64,000 bases of DNA from Amia ocellicauda (taxonomy: Eukaryota > Chordata > Actinopteri > Amiiformes > Amiidae): positions 12,926,501 to 12,990,500 of the forward strand of contig NC_089856.1 of assembly GCF_036373705.1 (NCBI RefSeq), written 5' to 3'. Shown here piece after piece: positions 1 through 24,889 of this stretch. The notes below the pieces were generated by a model. That model searched no databases. It was not told the origin of the DNA and saw only the letters and a program-made list of their open reading frames with translations. A program made the translations under genes and the position numbers. Positions within the stretch are counted from its first letter, which is position 1. Each line of letters opens with the position of its first letter.

Positions 1-284
1 TCCAACCCCCCCCCCCACCACCTCCACTCCATCTTTAATGTTGGAAGTGGGTCTGGGATGTGTTTTTTGGATGCCAGTGAATGCTTGCAATCTCACTGTG
101 TGTAGGGCAACACAGGACAGATGTGTGTCAAATACTGAGAGGAGGAGACAGAAAAATTCAGTTCATCACCCTTCATTTCTTATAGTCCAAACGCTGCCCT
201 GGACATGGGCAAATTGTCGAGAAAAGAGTTGGTCGAGAGATTAAGGAAAGAAAAAATCTTGATCAGTTTCTTCCCTTGACTGTT

Positions 285-620
285 GTTTTCTAGCTGTTGC
301 TCCTCCTCGGTCCTATAAACTGACCGGGACCGGCGGTAACCCTGCTGATAAACATCCCAGAGTGAGGGCTGCTTGTATCAAATGACGGACTGATCGATTG
401 ATCACCGGGCTCTGGTCTCTGTTAGCACGGTGACACCCCTGTCAGCTGAGCACCCAACCCCCCTTCTCTCATACAGACATCTACGCTAATTGGAGCACCT
501 TGATTATGGCAGGATTCTAATAAAAATTGATGTAGAGACAGGGAGAGAGAGGGGCGATTTATTGATCTGGCATCTGCTGCTAATTACTCAGACGAGCTCG
601 TGTGTGCTCCCCGCAGCCCC
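285..620. other. Candidate conserved non-coding element in the CBX5 downstream flank
   Basis: This stretch is unlike its simple-sequence surroundings: balanced composition, no long open frame, and dense homeodomain-type cores (CTAATTGG near 487, CTTGATTATGG near 500, GCTAATTACTCA near 580) together with TGATCGATTGATCA near 391. Such composition is typical of developmental enhancers, and the syntenic region in mammals lies near the HOXC cluster. No conservation test was possible here. Confidence 0.3.
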
Positions 621-2714
621 CGCGAGGTGAGACAAGACAGCCCCCTTGCCGCAGATGCCCTTCAAAATGCCAGAGCTGCCTACCTCCCTACCTCCCTCAT
701 TGGGGGGAGGTTGGGATGCCTGGTCTTTTCTCTAGCACCCTTTTCTCTCACCCAACTAACCCCCCCCCCCCAAAAATATACAGACCCCTGATCAAACCCT
801 GACAGATTCACATCGATATGAATCACAGTAGATGAGGGGATTCAGGCCAGCATCAGTTCACTCACACAGTATCAGCATGGGATCCTCAGGCTGCTTTTCT
901 TCCTCTTTGTTAGCAAATGCTGAGCACTCACTCCAGGTTCACCTGTAGTTGTGGCACTTCCCTGATCAGTGCGATTGGCTGCAGCTGCCCCTGGCCCCAG
1001 GCCCCCGGCCCCCGGCCCCCACCCACATATGGCCTAGCTCAGACACAGGCTTGGGGAGGCACCCTGCTCCCCCTGGTGACTGTTGTGTGCAAAGACAATA
1101 GAGAAAACAACCCTACCAAAGTAGCCTGTTGCCTGAAGCCAAGTTATGCCATCAGTTTTTACCTCAAGTGTTCATGGAGTTCAGGTATGTTTGTACAACA
1201 ACAAAAAATTGGACAGACTGAGGCAAGTGCAATAAGGTAGTTGGGGGGACAGACTGTAGGATTTAATACTCAGCTTATTCAAAATATACCAGCCCAATTT
1301 AACAGGCCCTCTGTATGGGACATACACATCACTGGGTTGTTAAGGCTAACAAACTGCGCTGACCCCAATCAGTCAAGCCGATGTGGCACCTATTCAAAAA
1401 ACACGCTGCTTCTGACACACTTCTTAGAAAAGAACACAATGCACACATACTCCCAGCATTCCTAGCTCACCAACTTGCTTGTCAGAGCCTCGGCTACAAA
1501 TGCACATAGGGGTTGGAGTGGGATGGGGGGTGGGGGGGGTTGGCATTCAGTAAATGCAGACCGAGAAGTTGCGTGAACAAGCAATTTCCAAGAGAGAAGG
1601 GAGGATGAGGGCAATGAGGGGGGACTTGTCTGCCACAAGCTCCTGAGTGACTCCCTGCCCTTTCCTGCTGAAATGCCAGCTTCCCCACAGATAAGCAACC
1701 CCAGTCCCTCACCAGCACCCCCCCCCCCAAGATCCTGCATTGCCAGTCTTGGTGCCCACGGCCCCTCCGGTGCTACTGCCACCTGTGATTAATGAGGGCT
1801 GTGGAATCTGCGCCACAGCTCTCTAACATCTGAGACGCAGGGAACGCCTGTGCGGATGTTACCGCCAACAGTGACACGCCAGCGCAGCACTGCGCCACAA
1901 ACAGTTACACACCCACTCTTGGTGCCCCTGCAATTTCTCCTGCTGGGGTAGAGCATTCACATCACACAAGCACAGCTTCAGACAAAAGTATCAGTACCCT
2001 TTAAAGATCCACCACTGTACAGGCCAGACCAACTCTCCCAGTACCCCCAGTATACAGCTCAGCTCTCATTAGTTTTTTAAGCTTTTAATAACTTTCTGCT
2101 GTCAGCATGTCCAGTCTGGACAGACACTTCCTGTCCCTGACTGCTGCAGTGCAGGTGTAGCAGCGTGCTGACCTGCCTTACCATGAGCACCCTCTGCTGG
2201 CTGTTTCTATATTTAAATCCTTCCTGGCTGCAACAAAAATGAGCAGTTAATAAAGACAACAAAACCAGAGCGATCCACCACCTCCCTGGGAAATTCCACA
2301 CAAAAAGGATAAATAAAAATATGTAAATGTACAGGTCATATTTACTTATTTTAGTGTATAAGAATGTAAGATACATGGATTTTGTTTTTTCTTTATACTA
2401 ATTTCTAGCACTTACTTAAGGGAAGTGGACATGGGCTATGTTAGCATCTTAATTTAGGGCTCTGCTTCCAATAAATAAAGTATAATAACAAAAACATGAC
2501 AATTTTCTACACGTTGTTTTAAATACTGGGAAAAACTGGTTGTCCAATTTTAATGTAATTGATAATAACCAAGTTAAAAAAATAAACAAAACAAGCAGAC
2601 ACTAGGTGGAGCCAAATACTAGTTTAAGGATATCAGAGGTAATAGTGAGATAGGAGAGGGAATTTTTTTTAAATACTTCTAAAGGGTCATTTTAAATGCA
2701 AAGAGAAATATATT
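621..2714. other. Non-coding flank, nothing recognised
   Basis: I see no exon, RNA gene or complete mobile element here. It contains C- or G-rich homopolymers (about 761-771, 1527-1540, 1720-1729) and an A/T-rich part from about 2330 to 2710. Short open frames lack splice context and resemble nothing I know. Confidence 0.5.
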
Positions 2715-2797
2715 GCTATATAGATAGATAGAATTTAGACCACTCCAAGTTCAGAAATCAATGTTAAGTGGTCTCTTTGTTTTTTCCAGAGGTGTAT
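2715..2797. mobile_element. Degenerate Tc1/mariner-type MITE remnant
   Basis: The stretch contains TTTAGACCACTCCAA and then AGTGGTCTCTTTG followed by TTTTTTCCAGAGGTGTATA. This matches the terminal inverted repeats of the complete element at 53580-53809, with most of the interior missing. It ends in a TA next to the terminal motif, as expected for Tc1/mariner insertion. Confidence 0.55.
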
Positions 2798-2849
2798 ATT
2801 GCAATTTAGAATTCAGCTTCGATGAGCTCCCACTGTTCCAGGCAACCAG

Positions 2850-5800
2850 CTTTTCATTTCTATTAAATCGTTTATTTGAAGAAATTTCATTTTAAAATCA
2901 ATCATTGCACCCACAAATCCCCCCGCCCCTTTCCTCCACACCTTCTCTCATAGAATAAAAACTAAACTCGGCACATGATTAACTCTTAAGCATGCGCATG
3001 CACTTTCACCAGGGAGAAAGTGACCATCCAAAGACAATTGTGCATGTTGAAAGACAGTGGCTGCACTGAATACAGGACCTGGGGTCCTATAGGACTAACT
3101 CAGGTCAAAGCGAAGCCATGAATCTGTGGGTAGCAGGCTTGCCATGTCAGTGCAATGCCTAAAGGGAAGATGAGAGAGAGGGTGTGGGAGGGCCCATGTG
3201 CCAGGCCACGGTTCACCCTGGAGCTCTTTGCCTTGGCATGAGGGATTAAGAGATCACTCTAACAAGACCAACAGGGAGCTGCATGCATTTATATGCACCA
3301 TATTCAGACTTGAAATTGTTTTTATCACAACTTGACTTCATTACTAAGGTTGGTCTTGCTGTCCACTGCCGGCATAGATCAACATGAACCCACTTCCGGA
3401 AGACTACTTCTTTCCAGAAGGCACCTACCAACTCGCACCCCCATGCCCAATCCCGCCCCATTGTTAAAAAAAGAAAAAATTAATACAAGAGAATAAAATA
3501 AAATCATTTGTTTAGAATGTTGAAAACTAAGTTTTACTAGATTGATACAAGAACATACAAAATCAAAAAGTGTAGAGCAGTTTTTACATCAACACTTCCA
3601 ATGACATGGTAACGCACACAAATGCTGCACATCGGTTTCAAACGTTCAGACTTAGAATTAAAAAAAAAATTATAAAAAAAAATAAACATTGCATGGGAGT
3701 AAGTATGCATGTGTGGTTTGGGGAACAGATGGGGGTGTGGGGGGGATGTTTACAACATAAAACCACAAAAAGAAAAAAAGGGGGCAAGCAATGTCAATAC
3801 TTAAGCCACGAGTTTCTAGGTACATGATTCATTAAACATCAAAAAATCTAAAACCCTGTTTTGTTTCATGGGGGAGTGTGTTCATCAACGCAAAGCAGAA
3901 GAGCTCCACGACCCCCCCTGCATGACGACAAGAAGGTACATTTCTGTTATTGCAGAAATTCTCCATTCCCCCAAAAAAACAAATTACATATACTTACTTT
4001 TCCCATACATGAGGTCAAGTCTACATTTAAAAAAATAATTTTCCTAGTTACAGAAGCATGACTGGTCCTGCGAATTAGGTTAGAAAACGCACAAAAAAAA
4101 ATGTGCACTGTGGTTGATCGATTGTTTTCTCAAACCACTTCCCTTATTGAACCGTGATTGGAGAATTTCCATCCAAATTCAAATGTGTTTCGGTGTTTAC
4201 GACCCCTTACCAAATCCCTAAAACATCATGAAAGGCATTGACAAGTGAAACCACAATATGTTGGGGGGAAGTGACGTGATGGTGAAAAGAAGGGGGGGCA
4301 TGGAAGGAGGAAGAATTAGAGGAAATTAAAAAGTACTCTTAAAAACTCTTCACCTGTGACTATAGGTAGATTTTGGCTTCCCCCCTGTCCCGGCCTCCCA
4401 ACCTCAGGAGTGCATTATGAACTTCTTGTTGCACTCAATGCACTTCGTGACCTATGCGTTGATGACAGGCCCTGAAAACATGATTCTGGAGAAAATAAAG
4501 CTTTCAAGACTGATCTCCAGTCAATGGCTAAAGATCTCGACTGATTTAACAGGCAGGAATGAGGTCCCCTGCAGGACCAGGTGAGGAGACACCTGGGCAG
4601 TGCTGCACATCCCCGGCTCCATGAGAGAGATGGTCTGACCACCGGGTTCTGTGGGTCTGTTTAGCTGGCCTGCCTCACCACGGGGGGGAAGGGGGTAAAA
4701 CAATTATCAACTGCTTCAATTTCGCAAAACAATGATTCAACTGGGGCACACAGTTCAAGACACTTCAAGCCCCCTTACCCAGAATTACATTTAAAATATC
4801 ACTAAAAACAAGCAGCTTCTGATCAGTCAGGTGAGATTCCAGGCCTCAAAGACCACAAGGGCCCTTCTGGTGTTAGAGTTCGACCCACTCTCTCCATCAG
4901 CTCGTTATGCCATGGGAACCAGCCCTCCCTCCCCTCCATTTCCTCATTAGGGCGAGTTCAGACCAAAAGTGTTACGGTGCCATTTCACCAGCCCTGCGGT
5001 ACAATGCGTTGCGTGGAGTTAAAAATCATGCACTGCACAGAACCTCAGACGGGAGAAGAGGGATGATTATAAAAATAATAAAACAATAATTGGGGAGACC
5101 TGTCCAGAAAATAGTTTAGCAATGAAGGGGGAGGAAGAACCCCAGATTTTGCCAGGAGAGAGAGGAGCCCCCTTTCACTTCACTGGGGTCTGACACCCCA
5201 AGACTGGGAGATTCAAAAACTGGGAACTGCATAGGGCTGAATGCAAGATCCCTTAATCCAACCCCCCCCCCACCCGTGAACGAGTCTTCCCTCCTCTGCC
5301 TCCATGGGGGAGCTATACTGGATGGTGTGAGCGAAACATGGGAGTTCACTGGCTACCACCCATCAATACAACACAACATGACAAAAGGGAGGAGGAAGAG
5401 AAGACAAAATAAAAAACAAGAACAAAAAAGGTAAAAATCAGAATTTGTGCCGAGAAAGAATCTTGGGCCCAGGAGAAGTAGTCGCCATCTTTGCTTTTTC
5501 TTTTTTAACCAGACTGAAAGCAAATGTTAATGCTAATGCAAATGTTAACAGGAATGAGTCTGGAGAAACAGAGAGAAAGACAAGAGAAAGAGAAAGAGAG
5601 AGAGCACACAAAGAAGTTCTGGGACCCTGCTATGCAGTCTACCCTAACTAACCTCCAAGCCTTCCCCCCCACCCTTGACACACAACCCCCCCCCCACCCC
5701 CAAAACCAGCTCCCTCTCCCATCCCCCATTTTTCAGTTCTAGTAAAATGACCCAGGATGTTGTCAAGAGATTTGGCAGGATGAGGATTTGGAGATTTCAT

Positions 5801-6032
5801 GGAGTGGGCTGCGTCTCGGTTGTTGCCTTTTGTTTGTCCGTGCCGTAGTTCTGCAGTTTCCGTTTGCGGTTCTGCGACCCTGTCTGGTCAGCCACAGGGG
5901 CAGGGAGTGAGTCTGTCTTGTGTGTCGACGGCCCCTGCGACTTAATTTTTTTTTCCCGTTTGTTTGTTCTCTGCCCTTGCCCTTCCCATCCCCCCAACCA
6001 CCCCCCCGCCTCTGCCCCGCTCTTCCCCCGCC
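2850..6032 (-). other. cbx5: Probable CBX5 3' untranslated region
   Basis: The stretch after the CBX5 stop codon has no recognisable coding exon. The first clear AATAAA signal I noticed on the minus strand is TTTATT at 2871-2876 on the plus strand, so the 3' UTR could run to about 2850. Mammalian CBX5 also has a very long 3' UTR. The region holds A-rich tracts (about 3463-3500 and 3660-3690), a repeated AATGTTAATGC-like motif near 5520-5550, and C runs near 5263 and 5690. The end point is an inference. Confidence 0.5.
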
Positions 6033-13838
<7,806 letters not shown>

Positions 13839-14604
13839 TCCCGAGCGAATAACCGTCCGAATGTGAGTGCAGCCGCGTCTCCGCCGCTTCCCTCCACCGC
13901 CGCAGCTGCTCGAGCGCCTCTCTGTCTGTCCGGACTGCGCACTCACACGCGCGCGCGCCAAAATACACAATGGCGGCCCGCGCCCGCGCACGCACGCGCA
14001 CGCAGAGGGGACCGAGCGGCTCCGGGGGTCCCCGTCTCGCGCGCGCGCGCTCTCTCTCTCCGCCGGGGCCCCACCGGTGCGTGGGGGACACGCTCTTGTC
14101 AGACACAGGTTCCCCATGTGCATAAATAAGGAACTGGATGTTTACCACTAACAAGGACTCCATATCAAAGCATTTTTTACCAATTCAAGACAATCCCGAC
14201 CTTATATGTACCGTATGTATGATATGATATGTTTCACCTTGTATTAAGCATACAAAAGCATTGCATCCTCGCACCCATTTATGTTGAAACATAAGTAGTT
14301 TTAAAAAGGACTAGACAGTTTTTTTTTTATGGGCACTTTATTATTTTTTTTTTTTTTACAATTCTTGCATACTGTGCTTTCTTTAATGAATCCTGACAGT
14401 TTTACGGTGTATTCGTATCTTCATTTTTGTATATACAGTTGTTTAATTATATATGGGTGGTAACGTATACGTGTTATTTATTTGTTTATTGTAAGGACTG
14501 CTTATAGTGTCCTTTATTCATGCTATGCAATACAACTGCGTCAGTTTCAGACCTTTACCCCACCCCCTGATTTAAAAACAAGAAAGTCAAAGACTGACAG
14601 CGCA

Positions 14605-14890
14605 CTGGACCAATCAGCCTCTGACATTAGATTTTGTCCGTAGGCAAGCCGTTTAAATATCAACCTCTGATTGGCTTGGAGGGCAAAATGCATAGTGATG
14701 GACAAACCCCTATCCAACCAATGGCCAGGGGCCGTTACATACAGGCTTCAGCAGGAATTATTAGCCAATTCTTGAGTGCAATGGGCGGGCCTCACGGTCT
14801 TTATAACATACTGGTTGCACGACGAGAGTGTGCGGTGTCGAACTTGTTCTTTCTGTAACAACCACTAGAAGCGGAAACATTGTAGCCATC
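14605..14890 (+). promoter_or_regulatory. hnrnpa1: HNRNPA1 core promoter and 5' UTR
   Basis: Four CCAAT boxes occur in quick succession: 14610-14614, 14670-14674 (inverted), 14718-14722 and 14765-14769. A GC box (GGGCGGGCC) follows at about 14783 and a TATA-like TTTATAA at about 14800. The pyrimidine-rich CTTTCTG at 14849-14855 resembles the 5' end of mammalian HNRNPA1 mRNA as I remember it. The ATG follows at 14891. Repeated NF-Y sites in front of a housekeeping RNA-binding protein gene are expected; the exact start site is inferred. Confidence 0.7.
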
Positions 14891-19331
<4,441 letters not shown>

Positions 19332-20330
19332 ACCATGAAGAGGTAAGGACTGATTATCCCCCACACACGCACCTTAACTATTTATCTACAAAAGTGTCTA
19401 ATAGTGGTTTCTCTACATGGCCAACATGCGAGCCAGTCTTAACTCTCCAGACAAGCCTTCTCCCTGTAGGCTAGGTTAAAGGGAGGGGGGGGTGCTTTAC
19501 AGCAAACCTCGTACCTCTGTAAAGCTCCAAGATATTGTTTAACATGTAAGTCTGAGAAGAGGCTCCAGTAGCAAACCTTCATGACACTTTATCTCCCTCC
19601 TTTTCTTTGAAGATGGTGTGCAGGATTGTTCTCCAGTGTTTGACCGCAGCTGCACAGTTTAACCCAGAAGTGGGTCTCTGCTAATGAACTTAATTGAATG
19701 CAATGCGTTATTGCCTCTTTACCACCACCACCCCAACACCTTGTATCTCTCGCTGAATGCAGATCTCTAATGGTAGTCCCTGTGGCGTGCTGGGCCCTGC
19801 AATGAAGGCTTGCTTCTGGGTTCCTCCCAGAGTGTGTTAATTAGCTCTTTAAATTCTATTGACCTCCTGAAAAGACAGTGCACAGTTTAACAATGTTGTT
19901 CCGTATTGTTCAACAGGACTCAGTACTTAGGAGAGGAGAGCGAGAGAAGTGACAGGGAAGCTGCAGGTTTACACCCTAGATCTGCTCAGCCAAGCACAGT
20001 TGTGGCAGGTTACAGCTGCTACATGAAGAGAAAAAAAAAAAAAAATCAATGTACAAAGACATAGAGGAGAAACAAAAAAAAAATCATGTGGGGCTTCAAA
20101 CATGTTTTCTATGTTTGTCATATGCTGTTAAGCAGGATATTTTGTAGTTGCTATGTTTCTGTGAAAAGTGTAAAGCATTCCAATGAGGTTTTATGTAGAT
20201 TTTTTTTTTAGTTTGTTTTTTGGGGGGGGGACACGCACCCATATGGTGTTTTTTAAATGTAACTGCATCCAATCAAGTCGAAATAAACCATCTTTCATTT
20301 TTCTTTTTTTTAAAGTTGTGCAAGTTGTAG
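19332..20330 (+). other. hnrnpa1: HNRNPA1 proximal 3' UTR with an intron and poly(A) signal
   Basis: After the stop codon the exon continues to 19342, where a strong donor (GAAGAG then GTAAGG) starts an intron in the 3' UTR. The acceptor is at 19915-19916 (TTGTTCAACAG). From 19917 the sequence closely resembles the mammalian HNRNPA1 3' UTR from memory, including CAGTACTTAG, AGAGAAGTGACAGGGAAGCT and AGCCAAGCACAG, and later GTGTAAAGCATTCCAA with TGTAGATTTTTTTT. An AATAAA at 20282-20287 is followed by a GT-rich stretch. The stop is only 11 bases before the junction, so this first splice should not trigger nonsense-mediated decay. Another possible acceptor, TCTTTGAAG before 19613, could create a second 3' UTR exon. 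Confidence 0.85.
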
Positions 20331-22258
20331 TTCTTGTGTAGATGAGTTAGTGTCTTGCTGTTGGGGATCCAGGCATCCCGGTTTTGTCTTCAACATGGTA
20401 TGTTTGGCAAAAAAAAAACATCAATTCCTGCAGCAGGTTTTGTGAGGTTTTTGCCTCCTCTCTCCACCTCCACTCTAACTGGCTGGAGCCCAGCACTGCC
20501 TGTTGCTAAACCTGGGGGAGGGGAGGGGGTTGAGTGGCTCAGGCATGTAGGTATGGGGGGGGGGGGGGGTAAGGAGTGGCAAGTGCTTGAGTCTCCAGTG
20601 CACTTCCTCTTGTTGGAAGCCCAAGATCTGCTTCTGCCAAAGTCTGATTCAGTGATGCTGTGCATGACTTTACTCTATCTGGGCTAATTAAACCATATTC
20701 AGATTTGTATTTAATGAAGCCACAGGTGACTACCCTTGGCACCAGTAACTGACCAGTTTGTATGTACAGAATGTTAATGTGCTGCAGATGTTAAAGTTCT
20801 GCTGCAATTTGGAGGTAGTTGAGATGAGCAGTTAAAAAAATAAAAATAAAACGCCTAGTCTAGATTTCTGTACAGTTTCTTAAACTGCCCTACATCCATG
20901 CAAATCTGAGCACGGTTTGCTACCTCCAGAGCCAATCCAAGGCTAGGGCAGAGACTTCAGAGTCGTGGTTGGCATGGAATGCATTTTATTTCCTCCTTCC
21001 CCCCCCCCCCCAAACACACCACTAAGGTCTTGACTAGAGAAAGCCAGCAAGCCTCTGTCTTGGCTTGGGAACCTGATTTTTCTTCCAACGGACAAGGACT
21101 TAATTCAGGAAGGCTCATTCCGCCACTAGAAGGATTTAGTTCCTTTCTGAGCCACGACCAAGGCTAGCTTACATGCGTTACTTGAGCCTAGCCATGGGAG
21201 CCAGCTGAGGGAGAGAAGTAGCAAGAGATCATCGCAAGGAGCCAGAGAAGCAGGGGAAAGTCTTTTTTGAGTACAGAAGGTTGCTCTAATGAGACTAGCA
21301 GAGTCAGCAGCTACGAAAGGGGTATTTGTATACCATGCTAGTAGGTAAGAACAGACTTTTCAACTTGTATTTTTGTTTGATATTTTTCCTATTTCTTCTC
21401 TAAATGTAAAACTAATCAATGAGTCTATCCTAGTAAGTTGCTCAGTCCAGGGTTTGTGTCAGCCAGCAAGGTTTAATTTTGCTCTTAAGTGGAGTAATCT
21501 CAAGGGTTCCACCTTCCTGATTTGTTAACTGCATACAGACATGGACCCTTTATTTTGAGCAAAAATTGAAAGACTAGGGCAGCTGAGATTCTTGCATTGC
21601 AGAATTCCTGGGGGAGTATTTGTGTCAAAAGCAGAATTTGGCAACCACCACTTTTCAGGGGTTGGTTTGGGGGGGAAGGGGGCGTTATTTGTTTTGCCTG
21701 GTTGATGCAAACCCGGACTGTTAGGGGATGTTTTTGTGTTTGAGGGTTCACTTTAAGGACCTGGATGCATGTTGAGCTTAATGTTTAAAAACCCTCATCT
21801 CCTCTTGTAAGCCTTGCAGGCCAATACATTATAGAACATGGCATAAATGTACCTTTTAGGTAGAGACCTTTCCAGTAACCGCATGGATTTGCAACGCTGG
21901 CCGTTGGTGTTGCTGTTCGTCCAAATTAAACCTCGTGTCGAGCTCTGCAGTAATGCATGCAGGAGGCGTTTCTGTGAGGACTAGTAGACGTACAAACTCA
22001 GTCCTTATTTGGCCTCGTCATTTTCCAGTTTGTACTTCAGACAACCTCCCGCCCTGCCCCTCTAGACAGAGTGGGATTTATAGAATAGCAGAGTAGTAGT
22101 GTCCAGTTGTAGCAGTCAAAGGGGCACTTCTCGCTTTATTTCCCCCCTACCAGTAACTGGTCATTCTGATTGATTTAGTTAAATTTCATTGTCTTTTTAA
22201 CACCCTGGGATTTTGTGTGTGTGTGTGCGCACTAACCAGGCTTCTTCTCTGTTCTCAG

Positions 22259-22335
22259 GACTGTTGCATCATGCTAGGACCATTGGGCATGTCATTTTGC
22301 CTAAGAACGTCTCCCATGTTGAGAACTCTGAGATG
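22259..22335 (+). other. hnrnpa1: Candidate downstream 3' UTR exon of HNRNPA1
   Basis: A strong acceptor (CTTCTTCTCTGTTCTCAG) precedes 22259 and a donor (GATG then GTATGT) follows 22335, bracketing 77 bases. There is no convincing coding potential. The position, between the HNRNPA1 stop and a later terminal exon, suggests an alternatively spliced 3' UTR. Confirmation needs transcripts. Confidence 0.45.
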
Positions 22336-22769
22336 GTATGTACCTGCAACTGAGCTAAACATCCCCATCCTTTTTCCTGAACGCTGACTGCATGTCTTGG
22401 GCTAAACTTGTAGGGCTCTTAACCTGAGGCATGTCGGTTTTGGAGTATTGCCGTATGCCTTTCACTACTGTAGTCTGAGATGCTAAGGATCTCTAGGCAC
22501 ATGCCCAGTGTTTCCATTTGCTCTGAAAGGACTCCTAGTCAAGTATACCTTTGTAGAGGCAAGAACAGTTTACAACCAGCTACTGGGTCTGTCTACTCTG
22601 CTGGAGATCCTCTGAACTCTTACACCTGCTGTTGCTGCTCTAGACCTGCAGTGGCCAAACTTGAACTGGTTTCTTCTGTCCTTTTAAGTTCACATGATCT
22701 TCACGTTTGTTTGTTTTTTGGCGCCAAGTCTGCAGGTTGACTTCCTGTGGTTTTTATGTCTGTGTCCTG

Positions 22770-23619
22770 GGGCCGGTTGCATAAACATAGACTAAGTCTT
22801 TGTCTTGGTATGATAATAAGTCCTACTAACGATAGACACTCTGTTAAGTCCATTGCATAAAAGTCTTTCCTTAGACTGGTCTAACTTAATCAATTACACA
22901 TTGCATTCTGGGAATTTTGACACCTGAAGAGAAAAAAAACATGGACGTTTCTCTAAAACCGCGATCGCAGTTAACTGATAATCTATGCTAGTTATTGAAA
23001 TATAATGCAGATCAATTTGGTTGCCATTTTTGTAAACTCATTCAAACACAAGGTGTGGGATAAAATGAAGAAAAAGTTAACATCGTCAAACCGTTGTGTG
23101 TGCGCTGTGAGGTCTGTAATAAAAAGACGGGAGCAACAATTAAATAATATGCTAATTTAAGAGGAAACCTCCACGTACTAAATGCAAAGCAGTGCAGTTT
23201 ATTATAATTATGTATTCCTTTGCCATGCGCCCTTATCCAGGACGAATTAGGATATCGGTCATAATACAAATTAAAGTTCTGAAATTACAGAAATGCAGGT
23301 AAAATATACAGTTGGTTATTGAAGTGTGTCAGGAGGGGTCTCTGTTTGGGGGGATCGCAGTGGGCGGGACAGGGTGTGTGTGAGCCGCCGGGAGGCTCCG
23401 CCAGTCAGTGTCACTGTAGACTCAGGCCAGCACTTTCAATGGAAAGATGGACTTAAGTTCCAAGTTAGGCTGGGAGTGAGGAGGCTAACTTTTTGGCTAA
23501 GTCTTCGTCAGTATTAATTTTTATGCAACTGACTAACTTGCATAGACTAGTCTTAACTGTCAAATTAAGACCAGTCTAATGGTTTAGACCAATCATATAT
23601 AGTTTTATGCAATTGGCCC
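22770..23619. mobile_element. Non-autonomous PIF/Harbinger-type transposon, about 850 bp
   Basis: The ends form terminal inverted repeats: GGGCCGGTTGCATAAA on the left and TTTATGCAATTGGCCC on the right. Both ends are flanked by CTG (22767-22769 and 23620-23622), a three-base target duplication as used by PIF/Harbinger elements. Subterminal TAGACTAGTCTTA-type motifs also recur in opposite orientation. No transposase frame is visible. The element lies in the candidate HNRNPA1 distal 3' UTR intron. Confidence 0.75.
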
Positions 23620-24042
23620 CTGTCCTTGACAGTCTTGTCTTCTCGTGCTGCAGCTGAGTTCTACCCCCTGCCTGTTTTAAACCACTTGAATGGCCATGCT
23701 GTGGCCAGGTGACGTAAGTCTGCTGAAGCCAGTCGGCCATCAATTCCTGTGAGCCTGTGTGCTTTAATCAGGCACTTGTGCACTGCTCTCGTGGGCGCTC
23801 AGGAATCTGCTCAGTGGACTTGCATCTAATCCCAGCAGTGGTGGCCCACAGCTCTTACTGCTGCTGATTTGCACCAGCTGTATATATATAAATACTTTAA
23901 AAAAAAAAAAAAAAAATTAAAATAATAAATAAAGCCCGACTCTTAACTTGGATTGTAGGAGGTTTTGTATTACTTGGGTTCACAGCATGCAGTCCTGGGG
24001 TACAAACTGCCTTGACTAATTTTTCCTTTTTTCCCTCCCCAG

Positions 24043-24190
24043 GGCTCTCTTAAAGGATTGTGGAGATGGGTTTTTAAGAGGTTTCATGAAGGCTGCAGGA
24101 CAGCGTCTTGTATTTATTTCCCCTCCCTTTTTAAATGTGTTTTTCAATTGTATTTTCAATAAAATCTAAAATAAAAGCCTGAGTTGTGGT
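24043..24190 (+). other. hnrnpa1: Candidate distal terminal exon of HNRNPA1
   Basis: An acceptor with a long pyrimidine tract (TTTTTCCCTCCCCAG) precedes 24043. The exon runs into two AATAAA signals at 24158-24163 and 24170-24175, followed by GAGTTGTGGTTTTT, a typical downstream GU-rich element. No coding frame is evident. The exon would give HNRNPA1 a distal, spliced 3' end that faces the NFE2 3' end. Confidence 0.5.
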
Positions 24191-24889
24191 TTTTAATAAT
24201 CCTGATTCAATGTTTTCTACAGATCTGTAAAATTTGCTCTGATTTCAAGCAAGACTCCTCACAGATGGAGCAGTGGTGCTGCCAGACGGGTTGTTCCACT
24301 TTGTCTATGCTCCCATCCATCTCTGTAGTATTGTCTCATTCTATTGGCCCTCTAACCACCCTATATAGCCCTGTCATATTAAAATGAACTGACCTGCTGC
24401 AAAGTAAACTAATTGTTAGCAGTTGGCAGGGAATGGTCCCTGTACACACACAACATCCAGCTTGGCCACCCTGCACAAAATGTTCAATTTTTGTCTGCAT
24501 TCCTCCTAGTTGGGCCTGGTGTAGATCTGTTTGGCATATGAAGCTGATGAAATCTTACTGACTTTGTTTAATGTTCTTTGCTTGCTGTAAAGGTTGCATC
24601 TGATGAGGTATATTGATCCAATTGGCTCCTATGACATTACCCTTCACCACCCTGAAAACACTGTTCATGAGTAGAGATTAAGGAATGACCTGTATTGATC
24701 ACTTTTGTCCCATGTGTGTCTTATGAAGTAGGGTGTGGTAGCTCTTGACTGTATCTGTGAAGTTTAGATGAATGCCTGGTGGGGGGGGCAAAAGTGCTAT
24801 TTAAGGAAATCTGACCCAATTCCACTGCTTTTAGTTCCTTAAGGCATGAGCAATGTCTGTGGGTTGTGAGGGGAAGAGAACTTGTCAGA

